Source of the DNA: Trichomonas vaginalis G3 | Lineage: Eukaryota; Parabasalia; Trichomonadida; Trichomonadidae | Direction: 5' to 3' | Assembly (NCBI RefSeq): GCF_026262505.1 | Contig: NC_067206.1 | Location: forward strand, 21,715,896-21,779,895 | Length of the DNA stretch: 64,000 nt | In this document: piece by piece, positions 48,893 to 59,592 of the stretch | How positions within the stretch are numbered: the stretch's first letter is position 1 | How the letters are laid out: each line of letters opens with the position of its first letter | Position numbers and translations under genes: made by a program | Notes under the pieces: model-generated | Databases searched by the model: none | What the model was told of the DNA's origin: nothing | The model's input: the letters and a program-made list of their open reading frames with translations, nothing else

Positions 48893-51069
48893 TAGGGTTG
48901 TTAGATTCCCGACGATAGGTGTCTTGGAAGATTTGCCTGGTGTCATCATAGTGTCTTTAAATCAAAAATTTTATTTTGGAGTTAGTTTTATTGATTTTTC
49001 AATAAAAAACATTTCTAAAACAAGAAAATAAAACGATAAAATATTTATATTTTATATAAGGATCTTATATATTTAAAATAAATATCATTTTTATTTTTTT
49101 CATTGGTGTCTGTCAAACCATAATACACTATTCAAAAATTCAATGTGTCTTGCGGTTTCAAAAGACACCTTCAAATTGAACGATAGCACAGACACTATTG
49201 AATTTTACCCATTGTATTTAGTTTTTACCCTTTTTATTTTTAAGAATTAATGACTGAAACATCCGTTTTGCTATGACCTCAATCACTTTTATTAAGGGTT
49301 TCGTTTTGCGAAAAAAACGTACAATACGCAATTTCGCTAAAAAACATTTAGCTAGCAATTTCGACCTTTGACTCCACTCAAGACGTCACTTTTTTAATTT
49401 TGCGGTATCATATTTTTGGAAAATCTTTATGAATATTATATAAAAAGTCTCTTTAATATCTATCTTTCATATTTTTATCGATTTTTTAAAGTTTTTGCGA
49501 AAAGTATTCAATTATTTTTGCTATTTTGTCGGGTAAATGTCAGATTTGCGACATTTTCTGATATGATATTCAGATTTCTACGTTGATAATAATGCTTATA
49601 GAACCCTCTTGCTATTGTGTCAAAATTGCGAAACCGATAGCAAAAATATCTCGCAATATCAAAATTGAGATATTGAGTGAATTATGCATTATAGAGATTA
49701 AAAATCTGATTTGTGAAAACATCTCATCAGTTTCTAGCTAATTCAAAAATCTTTACTATCTTATTCGATTAAAATGAAAAGGGAATAGTTTCATTATGCT
49801 TTAAATGACAGCCTTATAATATAATCATAGTTTTCGCTCAATATGCAGCATTTTTTTTCGAAATCTATGGTCAATGTCCTAAATACTGATTGCTTTGCAT
49901 TCATATCTCTTACATTTTCTATACCCACATCACTATTCATTGCTATTCCTATCTTTTTCATTTTTGTTTGTTTCTCATAATTTCTCAAAAAACATGATAA
50001 CTTGATATTTGTAAATATCATACTTTATAACGTAAATAAGAACTTGACATATTAAGAAAAGCAGTAATGAAAAGAAAATCTGAAATTCATAAAAATTACA
50101 AGTTTCTGATGACAATTAGCTTAATTAAACCAGGTACAAGATTATATAATTGTATTTTCTATCCAATTATCCATATAATATCTTATCCAGAAAAAATAAC
50201 TTGATCAATACCAAATGATTTTTTAACTAGTAAATAAAGTATTTTCTTTACACACACATTGTATATCATATTTTTTTTTGGTTTCGCAAAACATCCAAAA
50301 ACAAATATGCTATAAAAGTGACAATTTTAGCAAAACGAAACCCTTACTTTTATTTATTATTTTAAATATTATTTAATTTTATTATTTGAATAGGCCAACT
50401 TATATTTGAGAAGCTCAATTTGAGACCACTTAAAACATTGAAATATCATAAATATTGAAATATTAAAAAGTGTATTTCAAAATATTGAAATTATAAAAAT
50501 TTATAATACTGAAATTGAGACAAATTAATAAATTCAATGCGTTTTTTTTGAAATAACTCTCAAATATTATTTTTTTGTTTATTTAATGATGAATAAATAT
50601 GATTGCTTTAGTCAATCATAAAAACTAATTTAAGTTTAAAATAATGAAAGGATAATTTGATCGTTTTTTAAAATACAATTATTTTTGATGATTTGCAAGA
50701 ATCTTTGAAAAGAATATAATATAGGTTCTATTTTTGTAAAATTTATCCAAATCATGTATTACATAAATTACGATTAAAACGATGAAAGAACCAAAAAGTG
50801 TGTTTTCTGTTTTGTTGTTGCGTGTTGGATGCGGGATCCTGTTATTTCCGAAATCGACAAAAAATTTGGAAATTTAATTTCCGAAATCGAAATTATATTA
50901 ATGTTTTTAATATTCTTATATCAAAAGGATTAAAGTTCATTAAGAGAAAAACAATTCTTCTTCTTCAATCTATTGGCGCATTTATTTCTACACGCCAATA
51001 AGGAAGGGAAAATTATAAGACACCATGGTGTCTTCAAAACTCTAATTTTTGATATTTTTAACAACCCTA
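48893..51069. mobile_element. Non-autonomous hAT-like DNA transposon (2,177 bp)
   Basis: The ends TAGGGTTGTTA and TAACAACCCTA are inverted, and the 8-bp direct repeat GAATATTC flanks them at 48885-48892 and 51070-51077. The uninterrupted site is seen in element A (45580 region, minus strand). An 8-bp duplication and TAGGG-type ends fit hAT elements best. No transposase is readable, so it is non-autonomous or decayed. It is more AT-rich than element C and contains a smaller element at 49294-50345. Confidence 0.8.
49294..50345. mobile_element. Mutator-like miniature element (1,052 bp) nested in the hAT-like element
   Basis: Inverted ends AAGGGTTTCGTTTTGC / GCAAAACGAAACCCTT are flanked by the 9-bp direct repeat ACTTTTATT at 49285-49293 and 50346-50354. 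A 9-bp duplication is typical of Mutator-like elements. No transposase gene is visible. Internal copies of the end motif (TTTGCGAAA, TTCGCAAAA) lie just inside both ends. Confidence 0.75.
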
Positions 51070-51397
51070 GAATATTCCAAATGAAGTTAGAATACAAACT
51101 GCAATGGCAAACTATGGTCAAGTGCCAACAGATGTACAAATGCAAACTGCCATGTCAAATGACGCTGCGTTAGGCTTACCACCATGGTATGCAAATATGA
51201 GATGGAAAGAGTTTTATACAAACCCTGAAGTGGGATATAAACAACTCTATGCAGATGACGCGAACACAGGAGTTGACCCGGAATATGTTTTCTACCAGAG
51301 GAGAAATAGAATGTATGAGCTCCAGTTAAAGAATGCAATGGAACTCAGAAGGAAACGTAAAAGACTAGGCGGACATTAGATTTTTACATATAGTAAA

Positions 51398-51640
51398 ATG
51401 GGTTTCTTTGGAAGAATAGGAAACTTCTTTCGAAATGTTGGAAGAGGTATATGGAATGGAATAAAATCTGTCGGAAGAGGAATTTGGAACGGAGTCAAAA
51501 ATATTGGTAAAAGAGTAGGTCAGTTCGTTGGTATTATACCTAAAGACCCTGAACCAGAAGAACAAGCTCCTGTTATACAACAGCCTGAACCTGCACCACA
51601 GTCTAGTTGGCAACCAAATCCAACACCTCAACCGTATTAA
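51398..51640 (+). CDS. Amphipathic Gly/Lys virion peptide, pX-like (80 aa)
   Basis: It starts MGFFGRIGNFFRNVGRGIWNG. Residues 1-45 contain three tandem amphipathic repeats (N/GRGIWNGIK/VKxIG/VGR) with regularly placed Gly, Trp and Lys/Arg, followed by a Pro/Gln-rich tail. Proteins like this inside adenovirus and Maverick capsids bind DNA or open membranes. The role here is inferred. The frame is intact, in contrast to the element A copy. Confidence 0.6.
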   Translation: MGFFGRIGNFFRNVGRGIWNGIKSVGRGIWNGVKNIGKRVGQFVGIIPKDPEPEEQAPVIQQPEPAPQSSWQPNPTPQPY

Positions 51641-51642
51641 AA

Positions 51643-52492
51643 TTATATTTTTACCGTTCGATAGTAGTTGTATATGAGACTAAGTTCTAAGTAAAACGCA
51701 TGGTATAATGGAACTATTCTCTTTCTTCCATCTGTAGTAAACCATACTTGAAAGTCTGAAATACTTCCACTCGGTGGTTCATATAGCTTTGTAGGTTTTT
51801 CGTAAAAGTCATTTGCCAAGCATAAAAAAGAGTTTTGTGCACCAGAAAATGAAGCATGAACGATAATAGCATCTGAGTCGAAAACATTTTCATATGTTCC
51901 ATTAGGGTTTTCGACTTCATAAAAGTTCGGGTGTACTGGATATTCTGCAGGCTGATTTAACATCCTCAAAAATCTATACCATGCCAAGTTGTTATATTTT
52001 GTAGAAATATAAACGTCTTCTCCAGGTCTTTCTATTCTATTGATTTAACAGTTGCATTTTTCCTGTCATATATAATATCGAGATGGTACTCTCCTTCGTC
52101 AATGTTAAACTGGTTTGCATATTCGAGATAGATATCGTTTATTTTTTCTTGAAAAGCTTGAAGAGTTGTTTCTAAGTTTACAAGCAAACTAACTTGTAAA
52201 AGTTTTCCCTGTACAAATTTCTCATACGTACGTTTTTCTTTGTTATAGTATCGAATTTCAAAACCGACCGTAAATGGGAAACCATGTATGGCTTCTGAAA
52301 TGAACTTCATTCTACGAAAGCCAATAGCTTTTGTGACGGATGGGTCTCTTAGCCATCTTAACGGGTAGTCAAAACGATAGCCTTCATGCTTTACGGTCTC
52401 TGTCTCAAACTTTTGACCGACATTCGTAAAAAGTTCATCTAATGGTTTAGTTGTAGCAACTCTTGAATTTTTTTTTCTATTGAAAGCATATT
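51643..52492 (-). pseudogene. Unknown Maverick family protein, paralogue 2, element C (fossil)
   Basis: Counterpart of 44159-45006: KFISEAIHGFPFTVGFEIRYYNKEKR, YHLDIIYDRKNATV and VHASFSGAQNSFLCLANDFY are readable. It is divergent to the fibre gene at 52508. Broken. Confidence 0.6.
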
Positions 52493-52507
52493 TTATCTAG
52501 AATAAAA

Positions 52508-53707
52508 ATGTCGAAAGAAACAGCGTCTATGAGAGAAATACAACACAACCGACAACTCATTTTGCAAGCTCTAAATAAGAACACAACAAACTTTTCAAAC
52601 TATTCTAAGATATCTGAGTCATTGAAAGAAGGAAACTTAAAACTGACATTAAACCCTTTAACAGACGAGTTTCTGTTTCAAGACAACAAGAACCATACTG
52701 TCTGTGTAAATCCAACAAAAAGAACTTTAAACGAGAAACCTATAGATGAACTTCTTTTGAAGGCAGATATTGACAACAAAGCTGACAAAGAGTATGTTGA
52801 CGATGAGTTAGCACGTGTGGCTAGTGCATTAGATAAGAAGGCAGATAAGGAATATGTGGATGAAAAAGATGAAAAAATTATAGAAAGGGTTGAATGGTAC
52901 CATGAACGGACATCGAAGATTTTAAAAACTAAAGCCGATACAGGGTGGGTTTCAGGATGTTTAGACCTTAAAGCCGACAAAGAAACTGTAGATATGTTGA
53001 CACAAACGGTTTCAAGTCATACCAGAGGTTTAATGGAAGATGGACAACAGTTGAAAGAGCTTGAGAAAGGTGTTACAGAGTTAAGGAATACAAAAGCAGA
53101 CTCGACATGGATAGCTGGATATGTAGATGCAACAAAAGAGTATATTTTCGCATGGACAGAAGGAACATACCCACAAAAATATCATACACATAGCATCTCT
53201 GACGTAAATGAACTACCAACAATGTTAGTTAAGAAAGCTGACAAAACAGAGCTTCAAACGTTAAAGACAGAAATACTTCAAACACTATATCCTATAGGTT
53301 CTATTTACACGTCAATGAACTCTACCAGACCAGAAGTAGTACTTGGTCTCGGAACTTGGACTCAAATAGTCGACAGGTTTTTGTATTGTGCAAACTCTTC
53401 AAAGGAAACAGGTGGAAGTAAAACGATTTCAGGTGAAAACCTACCTGCACACAGTCACTACATAGATTTAAGTACAACTAACGCAGGTTGGCATAGTCAT
53501 AGATATTGGGATTGGTCATCAATGACAAAAGGTAAAGGATATGATGTTAAAAACAACGTTAAGTTTGCTATAAATTGTTACTGGGATGACACTCAGGGAG
53601 GAGGAAACCATATACATCGCATTTCAGGGTATACGCAAACAACGGGACAAAGTAAAGACTACATGCCACCTTACATGACAGTTTACGCATGGTATAGAAT
53701 TGCTTAG
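52508..53707 (+). CDS. Tail-collar fibre protein, element C (399 aa)
   Basis: An open frame with the parts in order: N-terminal attachment region (MSKETASMREIQHNRQL, residues 1-80), shaft repeats with KADKEYVDE and LKTKADTGWVSG spaced at about 22-25 residues (80-250), and the collar head (YPIGSIYTSMNSTRPEVVLG, GTWTQIVDRFLYC, ETGGSKTISGENLPAHSHYI, GGGNHIHRISG, and the end KDYMPPYMTVYAWYRI). HSH and HIH pairs are typical of metal-binding collar heads in phage fibres. It probably binds a receptor. The end overlaps the integrase end by 4 bp. Element A's copy has a different shaft. Confidence 0.75.
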   Translation: MSKETASMREIQHNRQLILQALNKNTTNFSNYSKISESLKEGNLKLTLNPLTDEFLFQDNKNHTVCVNPTKRTLNEKPIDELLLKADIDNKADKEYVDDELARVASALDKKADKEYVDEKDEKIIERVEWYHERTSKILKTKADTGWVSGCLDLKADKETVDMLTQTVSSHTRGLMEDGQQLKELEKGVTELRNTKADSTWIAGYVDATKEYIFAWTEGTYPQKYHTHSISDVNELPTMLVKKADKTELQTLKTEILQTLYPIGSIYTSMNSTRPEVVLGLGTWTQIVDRFLYCANSSKETGGSKTISGENLPAHSHYIDLSTTNAGWHSHRYWDWSSMTKGKGYDVKNNVKFAINCYWDDTQGGGNHIHRISGYTQTTGQSKDYMPPYMTVYAWYRIA

Positions 53708-54662
53708 TCGTCATTTTCAACTTCTTTAGCATATTCGTCAGGAGTTGTCTTATATTTGTTAGGAACTGTCTTTGAAAGTATACCACCTTGAACCTTAACA
53801 AGTTTGAAACGAGGTCTGACAATAGTAGTTTTATCTTCTGCTTGCAGTCTGTACATTTTGCCATGTTTGCCTAAAACTTCATAATATTCTCTTGTATACT
53901 TTCTTCTATTTTTACGAACACGAATGCGAGTACCTGTCGAGTTCCCATTGTTGTCATAGTCAATAGTATTTTCATATGGGTCGCGTTTAGGTATTTCTAT
54001 TTTTACTTTGTCACCTTTCTTAAGTTTGAAGCCTGGCATTCTTTCTTGTTCATCCCTTTTGACTAAACTATTAAATATATAGTCTTTCTCTAAGTCGGGG
54101 TTGTTTTTCATTTCTTCGGGGGAGTGGTTTCCCAAACCTTTTTGTTTACGGTTATTGTAAATATTTAAAACTTGTCTCATCTTTGCCATGGAGAAATGTC
54201 TATATTTGTCGTCATATGACATTTCATCTACCTCACCACCTTGTGGTTGATTTAAGTCTCTTAAGATTTTTATACAACTGTCAATGACACCAAGAGCAGA
54301 ATGGTTTTGGTCGACAATGAAATATTGGTTTACATTTTTTGAACGCAGATAGTTTTTAATATCGTCTGATTTGAAAGAACTTTCATAGTCAGATGTCAGT
54401 TTTGTTGGATGGTATTTGTCAACGAATATTGTCAAAGCAGTTTTCACATCTAAAATATTTTTGGACCATAATGGTATGGCTTCACAGTATCTTGTGTTTT
54501 GACCGACAAATATTAGCCAGTATGGTGGTCCATCTTCTCTATATCTCGGAATGTTTTCCAAGATATCCATAAACCAAGCATTTGGTGTTGAACTAAAGAT
54601 TTTTACCATGAGTGCTTTCTTTGTCGCTTTAGAAAATACGGGTCCTTGTTTGAATTCGTCAT
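53704..54662 (-). pseudogene. rve-type integrase of element C (fossil)
   Basis: It starts MTNSNKDPYVSKATKKAL at 54662. WFMDILENIPRY, KLTSDYESSFKSDDIKNYL and NHSALGVIDSCIKILRDLNQ form the DDE-type core, then a C-terminal chromo/SH3-like domain (LKKGDKVKIEIPKRDPYE, REYYEVLGKHGKMYRLQ). It is the best preserved of the three integrases in the window. It shares a 16-bp divergent start region with the amphipathic peptide gene. Broken. Confidence 0.8.
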
Positions 54663-54678
54663 TTTTAACCCATAAGAA

Positions 54679-55078
54679 ATGGGTTTATTTGGCGCATTAG
54701 CAGGAGTCGCATCTAGATTTTTACCGCAGTGGGAACACTAGCCAGAGGTGCATTTGGAATTGGAAGGAAGATTTTGAGTACATTAGGTATACTGAAAGAG
54801 AAAGCACAACCTATTATACAAACTGTACAGAAAGGTTGGGAGGTAGCACGAGATGCAGCAAATCTTATTCCAAATCCTGAAACAGAGGAAAAGTTCAAGG
54901 ATGGATGGACAATGTAGGAAGACAAGCAGGAAACTACTATAACAAAGCAAATGACTACTATAACCAAGCAGGGCACTATATGGACCAAGGTGAAAGATTC
55001 TTTAACAGAGGATATAACCATGCACAACAGTGGGTAAACAACAACCAACCTCAACCGCCTCAAACGTGGGGAATGTAA
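54679..55078 (+). pseudogene. Glycine-rich amphipathic virion peptide, pVI-like, element C (fossil)
   Basis: It begins MGLFGALAGVASRF. The middle reads GAFGIGRKILSTLGILKEKAQPIIQTVQKGWEVARDAAN and the end is rich in Asn, Tyr and Gln (ANDYYNQAGHYMDQGERFF). Same family as 20943-21340. Broken. Confidence 0.5.
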
Positions 55079-55100
55079 AATTTTTTACTGAGATGAAATG
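55077..55100 (+). promoter_or_regulatory. Repeated start block with ATGAAATGA
   Basis: AAAATTTTTTACTGAGATGAAATG precedes the small gene at 55098, and the same block precedes 55273 (55252-55275). The copies in element A precede 20923 and 20746 on the minus strand. The first ATG in the block reads ATG AAA TGA, a two-codon frame whose stop overlaps the real start. Confidence 0.6.
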
Positions 55101-55253
55101 AACAATACAGCTTTGAGACAAATGGGCTCAAGATGGCTTTGTCGGCTTCCAGCAGTTACACCACCACGTGTTTGTCAAGTTTTTCCTATACCTCAGGAAG
55201 TTTTAGACCGACATAAAAAACCTAAACAACCAGTTGAAAACAAACCAAACTAA
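55098..55253 (+). CDS. Very small basic Pro-rich protein (51 aa)
   Basis: MNNTALRQMGSRWLCRLPAVTPPR is followed by VFPIPQEVLDRHKKPKQPVENKPN. The start is the second ATG of the repeated block. The first would stop after two codons. No family is recognised. Conserved in element A, where it is worn. Confidence 0.55.
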   Translation: MNNTALRQMGSRWLCRLPAVTPPRVCQVFPIPQEVLDRHKKPKQPVENKPN

Positions 55254-55272
55254 AATTTTTTACTGAGATGAA

Positions 55273-55857
55273 ATGACCGAAGAAGTTGAAACGGTAGATT
55301 TGACACCACAAACAAAAAGTTCAGAACCATTGTCAAAACCTGTCAAAGAACTTACAGATGAAGAGAAAAATTCAATAATAGAAAGTGCCAGGTCTGGAAA
55401 TACAAACCCTAACTACAAAGTCACTTTTCATAGAAATGGAACGGCTAGTATCTCAAAAAAGAAACAGACTCTCACAAATAAAATATTGAAGTCTGAAGGA
55501 ACTTTCGAGACAACAGATGGAAAAGTTTACTTCACTGACCAACAGTTCATTATAGAACATCTCATTGACTTAGAGTCGAAATATTCTAAACTTTACAACA
55601 AACACAAAAAGTTGAAAGGAAAACAGAAACAAATGGCATATGACATTTATGAAGATGTTGACGACACAACTGTTCCAGCAAGTGAGGTAAAGTCAGAAGA
55701 ACCGAAAAGTGACGAAAAACCGATAGAAGAAGGGAAGCCAAAAACTGAAGATAAACCAAAACCAAAGTTTAGTCTGGAGACTAAACCAAGTCAACCTTCA
55801 TTAGCTGGTATGGGTTGGCGTCAAAGACTTTTGGCAGCCGGTGGTTACGTAAAGTAA
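55273..55857 (+). CDS. Conserved Lys/Pro-rich protein (194 aa)
   Basis: The frame begins MTEEVETVDLTPQTKSSEPL. A small beta domain (residues about 35-75, NPNYKVTFHRNGTASISKKK), a coiled-coil (about 95-120), an acidic Pro-rich linker and a glycine-rich end (SLAGMGWRQRLLAAGGYVK) follow. The first domain is shared with 25421-25855 in element B. It stands directly before the polymerase, 30 bp apart. A role as a terminal protein or virion protein is possible but unproven. Confidence 0.55.
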   Translation: MTEEVETVDLTPQTKSSEPLSKPVKELTDEEKNSIIESARSGNTNPNYKVTFHRNGTASISKKKQTLTNKILKSEGTFETTDGKVYFTDQQFIIEHLIDLESKYSKLYNKHKKLKGKQKQMAYDIYEDVDDTTVPASEVKSEEPKSDEKPIEEGKPKTEDKPKPKFSLETKPSQPSLAGMGWRQRLLAAGGYVK

Positions 55858-55860
55858 AGA

Positions 55861-55887
55861 AAAAACATTTTTTTATTTTTATAAAAA
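55861..55887 (+). promoter_or_regulatory. AT leader before the polymerase gene
   Basis: AAAAAACATTTTTTTATTTT and TATAAAA precede the ATG, nearly the same as the tract before the helicase gene at 8005-8031. Confidence 0.45.
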
Positions 55888-58038
55888 TGCCCCCATATAG
55901 AATGGACAGAAAATCTGCTAGAATAAAAGCAGAGTTAGAAAGATATGGTTGGAGAGTTTCAAAGAAGTTTAAATATAGGAAGGGAAGACCCATAAAAGTC
56001 TATGACAAACTGTCTGGTCTGACCTACGAAATGGACATAAAAACAGCACGCGCAAATTATCCAAACAGATTAGAGAGGTTAGAAGAAGAGCGTCTTATGG
56101 ACATGCCTTTCAATGTTACTGAGCCTCAAGTTGAAGGACACGACGGCTTTGCCAGATTCTACTGGAAACATGACGAACAATTGTATCCTTTGAGACGGAA
56201 AAAAGGGAAGGGTGAAGATGCACATGCTCCCATGGAAAGAACAAGATATGCATATGAAAAGTACCGTGAAGTTAGAAGTAAAATTACATCTGGGCGAACC
56301 TTTACAGTAAATTTTGAAGAAGGAAAGAACAAAGAAGGCTTCATGGGTGTACTTGCTGCAATTCAAGACGGAAATAAGAAAGGATACAATCTCAGACTAA
56401 CCGTAACAGATTTAGATGGTCATATATACTATGCACATGGCAATGTCACAACAGCTGCACAACTTCTTGACGCTTTCAAGACTACAAAGAGAGAACAAAT
56501 GTTTGACTCCGACTCAGATATTTTGAATGCGATTGAAGGAATTGCAAGCGTGAAGTTCGAATGGTTACAACCCAACCCTCAAGCAGTCAGACAACATGCT
56601 GGGTATTTCCCGTTCAGAAATAAGTCTGACATTAACCTGACAAGGTATGGAATTTACAATTCAATTGAAACAATTGTCAATGAACCTTGTATTCTTACAT
56701 GTCTCAGGAACTCTGGTCTTGTTACAGATGAGAAGATGAAGTATCTTGAGTCATGTGTGAAAACAAGGTACATTCTCAGAAGTCAATTGACAAAAGTTGC
56801 ACCGTTGGCAAATGTGAATATCCGAGTCAACATACCTACAGCTAAAGGTTCTTCACATGACGACTATGTTGTTGACAAGATTGCCATGGTTGAAGATTGT
56901 ACTTGTCCACAACCACTTCATGTTGAACGAAAGTCTTACAAACCCATTGTTCGGAAAAGGCAAGTGCAACATTGTCAGAGCTGTTAACATTCTTTTCGAG
57001 AAAGGTTTGTTGGAACCAATTCCAGATGACAAGCTGACAGAAACTTTTGTACCAAAAGACGAAACAAACTTTTCATTGTTAGCAAGACCAAAAGTTGTTC
57101 CAGACAAAGTTCTAGCACAAAAGAAGTACACAGTTCCAAAAGGAGTTGGATTGTTCGGATACCAACCTGAACCAGAAGAACTTCCAATGAGGTTGCAAGA
57201 ACTTCAAGATGCTATAAACAAACTTCCATTGAGACATCCAGTCGACGTCAAATTGTATTGGAGAGCATCAGAGTTAGGTCAGAAGGTTTTATATGAAACA
57301 GGTTGCTTTGACGATGTTTATGAGATAACAGGAGAAGTTTCTCAAAAGATAAGAGACTCACTTGAATTTCCACGAACTGGACCCATTGGTTGCGACAAGT
57401 TCGACTCATATGAAAAGATATACTATGTCGACCTTAACGCTGCGTACATGAGGTTTGTCGAATATATTCCGACTGGAATTCCAAACGAAAAAGGTGAGTT
57501 CCCGGGAAAGAACTATACAGTTGGAAAAGTCATACAACAAATGTATGATATTAGGAAAGCTTCAAACCCCAAACTTGCAATGACACTCAAATTGCTTATG
57601 AATTCGACATGGGGATATTCCATTAAGAAACCTCAAAAGATGAAGAGTAAACACTATGAGAAGGTCGACAACTTTGTTGAAAGGTTCTCCCCCTTTGTTT
57701 TGAAATACGAATTTACTCAAGGTCAATGTGGCTTAGTAACCACAGTAAAACCTATTGTCGAACATTGGTCCTATCCTCAGTTCGCAAAGGCAGTCCTTGA
57801 CAACTACAACAAATTCTTCTCAGAGGTTAAATCCAAAGTGAAGGTATACTATGAGAACATCGACGCGCTCATGACGAACGAAGAAGGGTACAACAAACTC
57901 ATTGAAATGGGAATGGTCGGTGAAAAGATGGGCCTTTTTAAGCTAGACAAGGTATTTTCCGAAGTTCATGTAATATCGAAAAGGAAATATTGGGGTGTTA
58001 AAGAAGATGGTGAAATAGTTAAACATTGCATGAAATAA
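55888..58038 (+). pseudogene. Family B DNA polymerase of element C (fossil)
   Basis: The region starts MPPYRMDRKSARIKAELERYGW. Motif A IYYVDLNAAYMRFVEY, motif B KLAMTLKLLMNSTWGYS and motif C VYYENIDALMTN are present in order, as in element A, and the two copies differ at only a few percent of residues. The N-terminal half (TVTDLDGHIYYAHGNVTTA, FPFRNKSDINLTRYGIYNSIET) has no exonuclease motif that I recognise. Protein-primed replication is known for the family. Broken. Confidence 0.8.
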
Positions 58039-58079
58039 AACATTGCATGAAATAAAACATTGTATGAAATAAAACATTT
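58020..58079. repeat. 17-bp direct repeats over the polymerase gene end, element C
   Basis: Four units of AAACATTGCATGAAATA (one with TGTATG) span the last codons, stop and trailer, as at 17941-18006. Confidence 0.7.
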
Positions 58080-58112
58080 TTTTTAAAAAAACATTTTTTT
58101 ATTTTATTTGAA

Positions 58113-58697
58113 ATGTACGCTGAGTTTGTTGGAGAAGACCGTTGGGAAACTTGTTTGTTAGATGAGAAATATGAAATTCACTGTTGTGAGTCATTTGAAG
58201 TCAGAAAAAAAGAGACAAAAAGAGTTTTAAGCGAATGGGAGGGGAATAAAGGATATGCTCTTATGAAGATGGGTGGGAAACGCTATCTTAAACATATTGT
58301 CATTGCAACTCATTTTATACCGAACCCTAACAATTTACCTTTTGTAGACCATATAAACCGTATAAGAAACGACAATAGACTTGAAAACTTACGTTGGGTC
58401 ACTTGTTCTGAAAACAATAAGAACAAAAGCAAAATTGGAGATATTGTATTCGAATTTGTCGACGAACTAGAAGATGAAACAATTGAAATTACAGACTATG
58501 GCGAGCATACGTTTGAGTTTTACTACTATAGCGAAGAACAAGACTCTTTCTACTTTTATACCGGCGTAAACTATAGGAAATTACAAGTATGTTTTACTAA
58601 GGAAGGCTATGCTTATGTAAACACTAGAGATACAGATGGAAAAAGCGTTCATATATTTCTTAACAAATTCAAGAAGCTATATGGCATACCATTTTAA
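58113..58697 (+). CDS. HNH endonuclease, element C (194 aa)
   Basis: Intact frame, same family as 17324-17908: KHIVIATHFIPNP, FVDHINRIRNDNRLENLRWVT and CSENNKN hold the HNH residues. The N-terminal 60 residues and C-terminal 70 residues are conserved with the element A copy, so the protein has been kept intact in both elements. It probably cuts DNA lacking the gene. It starts after an AT leader (TTTTTTTATTTTATTTGAA). Confidence 0.8.
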   Translation: MYAEFVGEDRWETCLLDEKYEIHCCESFEVRKKETKRVLSEWEGNKGYALMKMGGKRYLKHIVIATHFIPNPNNLPFVDHINRIRNDNRLENLRWVTCSENNKNKSKIGDIVFEFVDELEDETIEITDYGEHTFEFYYYSEEQDSFYFYTGVNYRKLQVCFTKEGYAYVNTRDTDGKSVHIFLNKFKKLYGIPF

Positions 58698-58733
58698 AAC
58701 GTTTTTAAAACAGTATATTTTTACATATATAAA

Positions 58734-59592
58734 ATGCTTCAGGTTGAAAAACAAAGAACAAAAGTAGCAGATACAAAACCGTTAGACTATATCTTTACAA
58801 ACGCTGGTAGGAATATTTCAGATGAAGAAATTTCATCCGGAGCTTACAGGTTTGACTATCCAATTCGTTGGCTTCAAAGTCCTTCAGATGCAAAGGCAAT
58901 AGGATTTAGAAGAGTTTTGTTTTCAAATAGAACTAATGCATTCATGTTCGCAGTATATTTTCACGGTCAGTATAAAGGCTCTGATGGTCTAATAGAAAAA
59001 TTTGATGAAATGAAAATCTTTACAATTCGTTCAGACGAAAGTCTTGAAAAAACTCTAAATGACTTTCAAACTCAAATGAACAAATACTACTGGGAATTTC
59101 AAGAAAAATACCACTCTTTACTAAATGGAACATACTATCTGAAGCTAGAATACGACAAGATGAACTCCACAGTTTCATTTCAAAAGATTGAAATTAACCC
59201 TCCAAGAGATACAGAGTTTTTATATTGGGGGGTGGACAGACGTTCTTGGGCACAATTTCTTCGGTTACTAAACCAGAACGAACCATTACCACCAGATGGT
59301 CCATTTAAATTTATACTCCCAACAGATTTGACAGTTTATAGAAACGTGTTTTGACCCTCAAAATGTCATGTGTCATGCAAGTTTCAGTTCAAGCAACAAC
59401 AGTTTTCTGTGTATCGGTAAGGACTTCTATGACTTTGCTTCTAAATTCTACGAACCACCTAGTAACAGTTTCTCTGACTTTCAAGTTTGGTTCACAACAA
59501 ACGGTGTGCAGCATATTATACCTTTGTACTATGACTTTTATCTCGAATTGTCTTTCATATACAACTACGGAAAAGTGCTGAAAAAGTACTGA
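58734..59592 (+). pseudogene. Unknown Maverick family protein, paralogue 1, element C (fossil)
   Basis: It is nearly identical to 16427-17287: MLQVEKQRTKVADTKPLDY, YRFDYPIRWLQSPSDAKAIGF and CHASFSSSNNSFLCIGKDF. Broken. Confidence 0.6.

Larger units (their letters stand above)
48832..51379 (+). pseudogene. Conserved small protein gene, split by a hAT-like element (fossil)
   Basis: The gene family is that of 45271-45633. The first 20 codons (MDAQNLANAQQ) are left of the inserted element and the remainder (from 51070: VRIQTAMANYGQVPTDVQMQ to RKRLGGH) is right of it. The insertion occupies 48893-51069. Confidence 0.75.

Noticed and set aside
49794-50021. 75-codon open frame in the Mutator-like element, considered as transposase
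   Set aside because: Too short and without any transposase motif.
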